The translations under genes and the position numbers were made by a program. A stretch of DNA of 48,956 nucleotides from an uncultured Clostridia bacterium (GTDB lineage Bacteria; Bacillota; Limnochordia; Darwinibacteriales; DTU012). The notes beneath the pieces are model-generated. The model saw only the letters and a list, made by a program, of their open reading frames with translations. It was not told where the DNA came from and did no database searches. How positions within the stretch are numbered: the first letter of the stretch is position 1; each line of letters begins with the position of its first letter. Location of the stretch: NCBI GenBank assembly GCA_900019385.1, contig FIZJ01000013.1:1-48956 (forward strand), given 5' to 3'. Of this stretch, positions 1-7,820 are shown in pieces.

Positions 1-3000
1 AACCTAAACCAGCCAAAGTCAAAGTGCGACCCGGGCATAAAGATGAACGTGACCGTCTGTTTGCCCGTCATCGGCTCCAACTCAAAGTTGAGCTCCTGAT
101 ATTCCTTGGAAGCTGGGAACTCGATGATCTGCCTTCGCTCTCCTTCGGATCCGCTGAACTGCACATGAATCGAATTGTCCCCGTGAGGAGCCCGGCCATA
201 TACCACCAGCTTGCGCGTGCCGGCATCACCGAAGTCCAGATCGGCAAATACGATGGAAACGTTGTTTCCGATACCGGTGATCGCATCATCCTCGACAGTA
301 TAGTCGTCACCGTAAATTTGGTCGTATTCCACGATCCGGTTCAACGCGAAGGCCCGCGGCGACGCCGCAAACTCAAAGCCCTTGATGTGCATCCGATCAT
401 AAACGACAAAGTACAGATCATGCACTCCCCGCAGGCGCCGCTCCAACCGATAGGTCTCCGGCTGATACACATTCCACTTCATAGGCTTGTGATAGATCAA
501 ATCACCGAGCAAGCGGCTGCCTTCAGCCTCAGGCAATCCAGACCAAACCTCTATCCTCTGCGGCTCGTTGGTCATGGCAAAAATTGAGATAGTGATAGTA
601 TCTGAGCCGTCTGTCCCAAAATCCACATTTTTAAAGCCGATTACTGACCGTGTCAGCCGCCCGGTGGCCACACCCTGCTCATTGCCGCTGCCTATCACGC
701 CATCAGCAAAGTCGTACAAACCGGCGGTAACAAACTGATACGGATTGACAGCCAGCGCACCCAATCCTCTCGCCGCAAACTCAAGCTCTGAGATAAGCCT
801 GGGTTTGCCTGTGCCGTTTTTGGACATGCTCCTCACCCGGAATTGACCATCGGCAAGCGCCCTGATCGTCACCCGATGCCCTTCGGCGGCCACTTCAGCG
901 ATGGGCACTGGAATCTTCAGGTCGTTCACCACCTGCCACTCCAACTCCTGATATGACGTATTCTCCGGGTAAAGAACAGCTTCCACTACCACTACTGGCT
1001 TCTCCTTGGTGAGCACCCGCTCCGGAGAACTGCCGTCCAGCCCAACACACCGCAGCTCAATCTTGCGCACCGGGATTTCATCATACCCACCAGTCACGCA
1101 GGGCATAACCCGGTTTTCCATCAGAGCAGAAACCCCCGCCTTTTCGCTATCATCAGCAGGCACAGCATCAAACTCGACGCTTTCTGTGGGCAGCCCCTTG
1201 GAAGCCACTTCCATGCGGATTCTCCCCGGCTCAAGCTTCGCGGCGACAACCGCCATTAACTTGCCGTTAAACAACCTGCGGCTCAAGCCTTTGTACTGAT
1301 CAAAGTCCGTACTGTCGCCGTTGTCCAAACCGATCAACCGGCCGGCACCGGTAACCTTGACCTCCATCCGGTTCGCGGCATTCTCCACCACATTGCCGTC
1401 CTCATCCTCGACAGCAATCTCCACAAAAATCAAGTCGACTCCATTGGCCTTCAACCGGTACTTGTCCGGCTTCAGGCGGATCCGCCGCGCCTCCCCGAAC
1501 GATCTTCTTTCGTGGACAGCGATAACATTGCCGTCTTCGTCATAGGCAATCGCTTTGAGCACTCCAGGCTCATACGGCACTTTCCACCAGCCCACTAGCT
1601 CTGTGCCGTGCTGGTGGTCAATATCGAAGGTGCCGACAGTCGCTCCATTTAGCTGAAGCTCTATCTTCGGCGCATTGGAGCAGACCCGGACATCGACGAC
1701 CTGACCCGGATTGAAATCCCAATAGGGGAAGATATGGATCATGGGACGAGTCCTGTAATCCGTCCAGGCCGCCTGGTAGATGTAATACGAATCCTTGGGA
1801 AAAGTCGCCGTATCGATCTGCCCGAAGTAGCAGCTTTTCGTGTGATAGGGTGTCGGCTCGCCGATGTAGTCGAACCCGGACCACAAAAACTGTCCCAGGG
1901 AAAACGGCGCATCCCGCTCGGCGATTATGCACGACTCCGCCGACCGCGCGCCCCAGCTCACCGAGCTGTTGCCCAAAGCTGAGCACTGTTCATCATCGTC
2001 AGTCAAGACTGCCTGTTCAAACGGAAATTTGTAAACACCGCGGCTCTGCACCACTGAACTCGTCTCACTGCCGAAAATCACCCAGTCGGGATACTTCCGG
2101 TGATGCTCGTGGTACAGCTTTTCGGCGTAGTTGTAGCCGGCGATTTTGAGAATGTCGGCGCATTTCTGCGCGTTTTCCCACCACATATAGTTGGATCCGA
2201 TTGTGATCGGCGCATTCGCCTTGGGATCATGCTCCCGCACCAGGTCCCGGAGCATCCGGGTCAATTCTTGCCCGCGGCTGTCAACATGGGTGTCGTAGAT
2301 TTCGTTGCCGATACTCCACAACAGCAAACTTGGATGATTGCGGTCCCTTCTCACCCAGCTCCGCACGTCTCGCTGCACCCATTCCGGGAAAAACCTGGCA
2401 TAGTCATACTTGGTCTTGCGCCGCTCCCACATATCAAAGGCTTCATTAACGATAAAAAAGCCCATTTCATCGGCTAGGTCCATCAAGTCCGGCGCCGGTG
2501 GGTTGTGAGCGGTGCGGATCGCATTGACACCCATTTCCTTCAATATTTTGAACCGCCGTGCCAAAGCCACTCGGTTAAACGCCGCCCCCAAAGCCCCCAG
2601 GTCATGATGCTCGCATACACCGTTCAGTTTCATCTTTTGACCGTTGACGATCAAACCGTTGTCGGGATCGAGGACTATTTCCCGAAACCCGATGTTTTGC
2701 GCGACTGTTTCCACAATGCGGCCATCTTCCACAAGCCGCAGTTTGGTCACGAGCCGGTAAAGATACGGGCTGTCCGGGCTCCACCGCTGCAGATCGGCCA
2801 CCTCGATAACCTGGGAATCCAGCTTTGAACACACCTTCTGTTCAGCTGTGAGATCGTCAGCGCCAATGATGTGGCTCGATGCGGCAACCACCTGTTCCTG
2901 ATCATAAATGGTGTGGATCAACTCAACATCGGCAGACAAGCACAGTTCCGTATCGATTTCCACCCGCCACCGGCCCTGCTCCGGCTTAATGGATACGTAA

Positions 3001-3446
3001 ATCCCGTCCGTTTCGACGAAGCTCGCGCCTCTAAGCTTCAGCCACACATTGCGGTAGATCCCCGCCCCTGAGTACCAGCGGCTGTTAGGCGCCTGGTGGA
3101 CCACTTTGACCAGAATCTCGTTCTCGCCCGGAACCAAAGCATCGGTAATCTCATGTTCGAAAGAAGTATAACCGTACTTCCATTCGCCGGCCAGTTTCCC
3201 GTTCACATACACTGAAGAATCCATGTATACGCCTTCAAAATAAAGCAGGACATGTTCTGGTATCTCGGGTAAAACCAGCTTTCTGCGGTACCAGCCGATG
3301 CTGTCTTCGTAGAGGTTCGTTGTATCCCAAATCAGCCAATCATGAGGAAGATCCACAGGCTGGAAATCGAGCCCTGCCGGATCATTGACCTCCAGGCTGC
3401 TTTTGGCAAACTCCCAACCATCATTGAAAAGCAGTTTCTGATTCAT
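1..3446 (-). CDS. Glycoside hydrolase family 2 (beta-galactosidase-like), 3' end cut by window edge
   Basis: The frame is open from an ATG at 3446 to the left edge (1148 codons visible, no stop in the parts translated). The start follows a strong GGGAGGGG-type ribosome site. The order seen is an N-terminal sugar-binding jelly roll, an Ig-like domain, and a TIM barrel. The barrel has the GNE motif (acid/base Glu about residue 382) and the FGSETSS motif (nucleophile Glu about residue 461). A DUF4982-like Ig domain (motif ELQLNG) and a GH2 C-terminal domain (motif GLDNGD) follow. The last 110 residues or so resemble a CBM6-type beta-sandwich. No signal peptide is visible, so the enzyme is probably cytoplasmic and acts on imported oligosaccharides; beta-galactosidase is the family-level guess and substrate is unknown. 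It lies 32 bases downstream of the HD-domain gene and may share its transcript. Confidence 0.9.
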   Translation of the reverse strand, partial: MNQKLLFNDGWEFAKSSLEVNDPAGLDFQPVDLPHDWLIWDTTNLYEDSIGWYRRKLVLPEIPEHVLLYFEGVYMDSSVYVNGKLAGEWKYGYTSFEHEITDALVPGENEILVKVVHQAPNSRWYSGAGIYRNVWLKLRGASFVETDGIYVSIKPEQGRWRVEIDTELCLSADVELIHTIYDQEQVVAASSHIIGADDLTAEQKVCSKLDSQVIEVADLQRWSPDSPYLYRLVTKLRLVEDGRIVETVAQNIGFREIVLDPDNGLIVNGQKMKLNGVCEHHDLGALGAAFNRVALARRFKILKEMGVNAIRTAHNPPAPDLMDLADEMGFFIVNEAFDMWERRKTKYDYARFFPEWVQRDVRSWVRRDRNHPSLLLWSIGNEIYDTHVDSRGQELTRMLRDLVREHDPKANAPITIGSNYMWWENAQKCADILKIAGYNYAEKLYHEHHRKYPDWVIFGSETSSVVQSRGVYKFPFEQAVLTDDDEQCSALGNSSVSWGARSAESCIIAERDAPFSLGQFLWSGFDYIGEPTPYHTKSCYFGQIDTATFPKDSYYIYQAAWTDYRTRPMIHIFPYWDFNPGQVVDVRVCSNAPKIELQLNGATVGTFDIDHQHGTELVGWWKVPYEPGVLKAIAYDEDGNVIAVHERRSFGEARRIRLKPDKYRLKANGVDLIFVEIAVEDEDGNVVENAANRMEVKVTGAGRLIGLDNGDSTDFDQYKGLSRRLFNGKLMAVVAAKLEPGRIRMEVASKGLPTESVEFDAVPADDSEKAGVSALMENRVMPCVTGGYDEIPVRKIELRCVGLDGSSPERVLTKEKPVVVVEAVLYPENTSYQELEWQVVNDLKIPVPIAEVAAEGHRVTIRALADGQFRVRSMSKNGTGKPRLISELEFAARGLGALAVNPYQFVTAGLYDFADGVIGSGNEQGVATGRLTRSVIGFKNVDFGTDGSDTITISIFAMTNEPQRIEVWSGLPEAEGSRLLGDLIYHKPMKWNVYQPETYRLERRLRGVHDLYFVVYDRMHIKGFEFAASPRAFALNRIVEYDQIYGDDYTVEDDAITGIGNNVSIVFADLDFGDAGTRKLVVYGRAPHGDNSIHVQFSGSEGERRQIIEFPASKEYQELNFELEPMTGKQTVTFIFMPGSHFDFGWFR

Positions 3447-3478
3447 CCTTCCACCCCTCCCTGCCTGTCGGCAGCTGA

Positions 3479-4069
3479 TCACTGTTCGGCCATCTCGACG
3501 GCGCCTTTCAACCCAATAGCTTCCGCTGCCGTACGCATACCCTGGATTGTTTCATGAATCAGTTCGTTCATTTCTATGCCCAACATCTGGCAGCCTTTCT
3601 CTATCACATCACGGTCGACACCGGCGGCAAAGTTTTTCTGCTTATATTTCTTAACCACCGACTTCACTTCCAGATCCAGCACACTCCGGGAAGGGCGCAT
3701 CAAGCAAACAGCGTTGATCAAACCGGTAAGCTCGTCAATTGCATACAAGACCTTTTCCATGCGGTGGATCGGCTCCACATCGCAGCAGATGCCGTACCCA
3801 TGGCTGCAGACGGCATGGATGTATTCTTCATCGATACCCCGCTCCCGCATGATTTCGGCTGTTTTCTGGCAGTGCTGTTCCGGAAACTGCTCATAGTCCA
3901 AATCATGAAGCAGCCCTATCACACCCCATTTTTCCTCGTCTTCGCCGTAAAGGCGGGCGAAGTGGCGCATCACTGCCTCTACAGCCAATGCGTGCTTCAA
4001 TAATGCATCTGATTGATTGTATTCAGTTAGAAGTTCCCAGGCCTGCTCCCGGGTTAGCGGTGCTGCCAT
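3479..4069 (-). CDS. HD-superfamily hydrolase
   Basis: A 196-residue protein starting at the ATG at 4069, seven bases after a clear AGGAGG; the frame stays open further upstream but that part is not needed. It shows the HD metal-binding pattern: His26, His55-Asp56 in GLLHDLDYE, and a later His in a CSHGYG context. This matches small stand-alone HD-domain proteins (COG2316-like), presumed metal-dependent phosphohydrolases whose substrates are mostly unknown. It is followed after 32 bases by the GH2 glycosidase, so the two are probably co-transcribed, but nothing links their chemistry. No membrane segment or second domain is visible. Confidence 0.75.
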   Translation of the reverse strand: MAAPLTREQAWELLTEYNQSDALLKHALAVEAVMRHFARLYGEDEEKWGVIGLLHDLDYEQFPEQHCQKTAEIMRERGIDEEYIHAVCSHGYGICCDVEPIHRMEKVLYAIDELTGLINAVCLMRPSRSVLDLEVKSVVKKYKQKNFAAGVDRDVIEKGCQMLGIEMNELIHETIQGMRTAAEAIGLKGAVEMAEQ

Positions 4070-4247
4070 CTCTATTCCTCCTGACATTGTTGTGGTATAG
4101 TGGAAGATGCATTGGTGATGCATTATTGTTTGGTATTCGCATCCAGCATAGGAAACTCCTTCAGTGCCTGGATATCCCAAACCTTATTGCCACACTGCTT
4201 AGGCTTAGATCCACCGTATAATTTCTGGAAAAAACTGATTTTCCCCC

Positions 4248-4276
4248 TTGCCTTTTGCGAAGTTTTATGCTATATT
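4248..4276 (+). promoter_or_regulatory. Promoter upstream of the M48 peptidase gene
   Basis: TTGCCT (4248-4253), a 17-base spacer, and TATATT (4271-4276) preceded by TGC, an extended -10. It sits about 30-40 bases before the peptidase start and fits a SigA-type promoter. The rest of 4070-4247 shows no gene; it contains a GATGCATT direct repeat near 4107-4124 of unknown meaning. Confidence 0.65.
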
Positions 4277-4307
4277 CTAAATTAACAGAATTATACTTGC
4301 GATAGGA

Positions 4308-5102
4308 GTGGTGAGGTTGGATGTTCGTCTTCGGTTCAGAATCCTTTATTACCTCCTGATCGTATTCTTCATAGCGATTTACCTAATCGCTATATGGTGC
4401 ATGGTTTCTGACAGGGTGCATTTTAGCGTGACATTATCGCTTTTTCTGACTCTTCATGTTGTGATTACCTCAATTGGCTGGCGGTTACCGATAATCCAAG
4501 CACGAGCTGGGATATTCCAGACTCTGACAGAAGGCCCCATTCACGAGATCACTACCGAGCTTCTGCGCAAAGCAGAGCTGAAACTCAAACAGATTCACGT
4601 GTTCATACAGCCTGCTAAGAGCTTTAACGCGATGGTAAACGGTTATCGGGATTATTTCTACATCATCGTGACCAAGCCCTTGCTTGAGACACTGTCCAAT
4701 GAGGAACTAAGGGCGATCTTAGCTCATGAGATAGCGCATATCAAGCATAAGGACGGTGTAAAAAGATTGTTTGATCTTTGGATGCTCATAATCCTCCCGA
4801 TGGGCCTGCTTACCACAGCCAACGTGTTACCAAAAGATTCTCTTTCCAGTAATCTCATCGGGACCATTGGTATCGTCAGCTTTGTTGTGTTGTTGCTTCG
4901 CTGGTTATCCAACACTAGAAAAGGCGAATACGCTGCAGACCGCTATGCGGCCGAGCTGATCGGTGACAAAGAAGCCCTGATTCGCGCACTGACAATTCTA
5001 AATGAGAAGTCCCGGTATAAGCCTGAATTTGCGGTATACAGACGGCCTCTCTTGACGCATCCTGATCTGAACTCACGCATTGCCAACCTACGTAAAGCTT
5101 AA
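4308..5102 (+). CDS. Membrane-bound M48-family metallopeptidase
   Basis: A 264-residue protein with two N-terminal membrane segments (about residues 10-32 and 40-60), a zinc site HEIAH (His140, Glu141, His144) and the third ligand Glu207 in GEYAADRY. A further hydrophobic hairpin (about 155-200) lies between them. This is the HtpX/Ste24 (M48) pattern, with the active site expected on the cytoplasmic face. The start is uncertain: GTG 4308 and GTG 4311 are close to the AGGAG, while TTG 4317 has better spacing. It has its own extended -10 promoter and is followed after about 50 bases by a small double-glycine-leader peptide gene, suggesting a role in maturing, clearing or tolerating that peptide. 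General membrane quality control is the alternative. Confidence 0.85.
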   Translation: MVRLDVRLRFRILYYLLIVFFIAIYLIAIWCMVSDRVHFSVTLSLFLTLHVVITSIGWRLPIIQARAGIFQTLTEGPIHEITTELLRKAELKLKQIHVFIQPAKSFNAMVNGYRDYFYIIVTKPLLETLSNEELRAILAHEIAHIKHKDGVKRLFDLWMLIILPMGLLTTANVLPKDSLSSNLIGTIGIVSFVVLLLRWLSNTRKGEYAADRYAAELIGDKEALIRALTILNEKSRYKPEFAVYRRPLLTHPDLNSRIANLRKA

Positions 5103-5153
5103 AAAGGATATCCGGGGATCCTTTTATGAATAAAGGAAAGGAGGTGGGTGTTC

Positions 5154-5417
5154 ATGGCCGAGCTCAGCAATCTGACTACCCTTGATGATGTTCAGTTGTT
5201 GGCGATTAACGGTGGTTTGGAACCTGATAAAATCGCATCCGGTCTAGGTGCAATCGCATCAGCCACATCCATAGCAGTACACCTAGGCGGAGCATCGATT
5301 TTCGGTATGAGCGTAGGATCTCTCTTGGCTTGCGGCCCCGTTGGATGGGCTATCGCAGGGGCAGTAGTCGTTGGGTCTTTTGTCGGCGGTTACTTAATCG
5401 GAGATGGGCTAAGATAA
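5154..5417 (+). CDS. Small double-glycine-leader peptide, bacteriocin-like
   Basis: An 87-residue peptide from the ATG at 5154, nine bases after AAGGAGG; GTG 5148 is too close to that site. The first 21 residues end in LLAINGG, a double-glycine leader of the type cut by C39-peptidase ABC exporters. The remaining 66 residues are very rich in Gly, Ala, Ser, Val and Ile, contain one Cys, and form a long hydrophobic stretch with several GxxxG-like spacings, as in class II two-peptide or membrane-active bacteriocins. No second peptide, exporter or dedicated immunity gene is visible nearby; the only candidate partner is the M48 membrane peptidase just upstream. The family is not certain; it could also be a signalling peptide. 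Confidence 0.65.
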   Translation: MAELSNLTTLDDVQLLAINGGLEPDKIASGLGAIASATSIAVHLGGASIFGMSVGSLLACGPVGWAIAGAVVVGSFVGGYLIGDGLR

Positions 5418-5458
5418 CCCCCTATCGCAGATATCCGTAGCACACTACACCCGTCATA

Positions 5459-5484
5459 AGACTGCCAGCCCGGACTGGCAGTCT
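5459..5484. terminator. Perfect 10-bp inverted repeat between convergent genes
   Basis: AGACTGCCAG and CTGGCAGTCT pair perfectly around a 6-base loop. It lies between the ends of the double-glycine peptide gene (+) and the helicase gene (-), so it may serve both directions, although neither side has a long T run. Confidence 0.55.
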
Positions 5485-5528
5485 AAATTTCAGAATCTTC
5501 CGTATTATATATTTTCGCTGCAATAAGA

Positions 5529-7784
5529 TTACAGAATGATCGATACCTGGTCCCTGTCCATCCGGGCGATACACTCTTTAATCTTGCCCCCCAAATATGC
5601 ATCCTCCAACGCAGCATTGCGCACCTGCCGCAGCAGATCAATTCCGCGCCGGAAAGCAAAAACCAAATCGCCTTCATCAATAGCCGCCGCATCCATCAAA
5701 GTGGAGAAACTCTCTCCATGCGACCAGCGGTAGGCCAAGAGCGCGATATGGTCGTTGAAGGTGACGGTGGAGTAGCCCAAGAACCGTTCTTCCATCTTGG
5801 CCAACTGAAACACAAACTTGTAGGCAGGCGCGAAATTGAGTCTATGACGGATCTTCACTTCGTTGCGGCGCGGCTCATAGCTGATGGCAACCGCCAGGGC
5901 ATTCAGCTCTTCCACAGAGTACTTATGGAACCACCCATCCATGAACAGTTCGGTGATCAACAGCTCATGACCGTGGATTTGACTGGCAAACTCACCAGCC
6001 GCTGTCAGCTGGTTGCCGTTGAGATAGCCCAAGGCCTCAAGCAGCGCTTTCTTGGATTGAAACTCCTGGTAATACCTTCCCTGGGGATCAATCTGCTGCT
6101 CCCGCTTCAGCAAAGCCTGGTAGCGGTTTTTCAGCTTGCGGTACTTCTTCTGATCGCGCAAGCACTTGCGCTGTTCTTCTCTGGAACACTCTTTCAAGGA
6201 CATTTGACTGAGTTTATCCTGGATAATCGCTATTTCCTGCCGCAGCTTCCGCTTCGATCGCGGATTCTTGGTCTTGCGCAGAATAGCCTGGAGCCGTTTT
6301 TTGTTCCGGACCAGCCGCTCATACTCCACAGGGCATGATTGGCTGTCCAAGTGTTCGCAGAATTTGTCCAGCTCCGCTTTTAACTCATCGATCTGCTGCC
6401 GCAGAAAACTCCTGGTGTCCAAAGCTTGGTATGTGGCGAAATTCTGCCCCAGGATGCGGTAAATGTGCTGCTCATCATAGTTTTTGATCAAATTCAGAAC
6501 AGAGTTGTATGTCAGGTTGAACTGGCTTTGCAGCGGCTCAATCTCAGACTCTTTCATACTCGGCAGTTCCTGCAGGTCGAAGTACTGGAAGTCCACTACA
6601 GTGAACACAAAGCCTTCCGTATCGATCCCCCGCCTGCCTGCGCGCCCAGCCATTTGATAGTATTCACGGTTGGAAATGGTGCGGAACGACTGGCCGTCCC
6701 ATTTGGTGCTGGAGTCAAAACAAACAGTGCGGCAGGGGAAGTTCAAACCCACTGCGAACGTTTCTGTACAGTACAAAACCTTGATCAAGCGGTGGGTGAA
6801 CAGGTCTTCCACCACATCTTTCAAAGCCGGCAGCATCCCGGCGTGATGATAACCGATTCCCTGCAGCAGAAGACTGCGCAAAGTACTCCAGCGGTCGCTC
6901 AGGATCGGGGGATAGCGCTCTGTCACTTCTTCGATCAACGCTTCCACCCGCCTGCGTTCCTTCGGCGTCAGGAAGTTGTGTTCCCAGCCAAGCTCCACCG
7001 CGTTGAGTTCTGCTTTTTTGCGGCTGAAGGTGAAAAAGAGACAGGGCAGGTAGTCATCCTTGATCGCTTTGATCAAATCCACATGTGTGGTCTTGGGCAC
7101 AGCCCGAGGATCGAGAGATTTTAGCCTGCCGCTTATTTTCTTATACTGCTTCTGGAACTGATTCACCGGCACCATGCCCAAACTTTGTTCATAGATAAAG
7201 TGGCGGAGAGGCACCGCCCGTTCAAAGTAAGTCACCACTTTAATATCCTGCTGTTTGATCTCGCTGATCCACGATGCCAGCTGAGTCACATTTGGAATTG
7301 TGGCGCTCAAGCCCAGAAACCGCATCGAATCCGGCATAAAAATCAGGCTTTCTTCCCAGACACTGCCCCGCTCGGGATCGTCGATGTAATGGATCTCATC
7401 GAAGATGACATAGCGGACATCAGCCACCCGCTCCGGCGATTCCTGGAGGAGATTCCGGAAGATCTCGGTGGTCATAATCAGAATTGAAGCATCGGGATTC
7501 ACAACTATATCGCCAGTCAAAATACCGACTGCTTCTTCCCCGAGAAGCGCCTTGAACTCCTTGAACTTCTGATTGCTCAACGCTTTGATCGGGGCGGTGT
7601 AGATCACCCGGCCATGTTCCCTGTACACTTTTTCGATCAGATAATCAGCGATCAATGTCTTGCCGGTGCCGGTGGGAGCCGCCACGAGTACGGAAAAGCC
7701 CTGGTCGATGTGCTCGATCGCTTCCTGCTGAAACGGGTCCAAGACAAAGCCCCGGTAATTCCTTTGTGTGCCCTCAATAATCAA
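5529..7784 (-). CDS. Ski2-like DEAD/DEAH-box RNA helicase
   Basis: A 751-residue protein starting at TTG 7784 behind AGGAGG. Visible motifs: a Q-like FQQEA, Walker A APTGTGKT (residues 36-43), DEIH (129-132), SAT, a TETFAVGLNFPCRT segment and motif VI QMAGRAGRRG, the last two typical of the Ski2/Mtr4 family. A highly charged, probably coiled-coil region rich in Lys and Arg (about 465-575) follows, then a C-terminal helical domain. Bacterial members (such as actinobacterial HelY) are presumed to unwind structured RNA; the substrate here is unknown. It lies 36 bases downstream of the ADP-dependent kinase gene and may share its transcript. Confidence 0.85.
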   Translation of the reverse strand: MIIEGTQRNYRGFVLDPFQQEAIEHIDQGFSVLVAAPTGTGKTLIADYLIEKVYREHGRVIYTAPIKALSNQKFKEFKALLGEEAVGILTGDIVVNPDASILIMTTEIFRNLLQESPERVADVRYVIFDEIHYIDDPERGSVWEESLIFMPDSMRFLGLSATIPNVTQLASWISEIKQQDIKVVTYFERAVPLRHFIYEQSLGMVPVNQFQKQYKKISGRLKSLDPRAVPKTTHVDLIKAIKDDYLPCLFFTFSRKKAELNAVELGWEHNFLTPKERRRVEALIEEVTERYPPILSDRWSTLRSLLLQGIGYHHAGMLPALKDVVEDLFTHRLIKVLYCTETFAVGLNFPCRTVCFDSSTKWDGQSFRTISNREYYQMAGRAGRRGIDTEGFVFTVVDFQYFDLQELPSMKESEIEPLQSQFNLTYNSVLNLIKNYDEQHIYRILGQNFATYQALDTRSFLRQQIDELKAELDKFCEHLDSQSCPVEYERLVRNKKRLQAILRKTKNPRSKRKLRQEIAIIQDKLSQMSLKECSREEQRKCLRDQKKYRKLKNRYQALLKREQQIDPQGRYYQEFQSKKALLEALGYLNGNQLTAAGEFASQIHGHELLITELFMDGWFHKYSVEELNALAVAISYEPRRNEVKIRHRLNFAPAYKFVFQLAKMEERFLGYSTVTFNDHIALLAYRWSHGESFSTLMDAAAIDEGDLVFAFRRGIDLLRQVRNAALEDAYLGGKIKECIARMDRDQVSIIL

Positions 7785-7820
7785 CTGGATCCTCCTTATG
7801 ATCCGGACTGCAAGCAGTAA

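Noticed and set aside
24-587. Plus-strand open frame in the GH2 region, with others to 3071
   Set aside because: They are shadows of the continuous GH2 frame on the other strand, with no family features or ribosome sites.
4100-4130. GATGCATT direct repeat upstream of the peptidase promoter
   Set aside because: Two copies of eight bases without symmetry or known operator likeness are too little to call a regulatory site.
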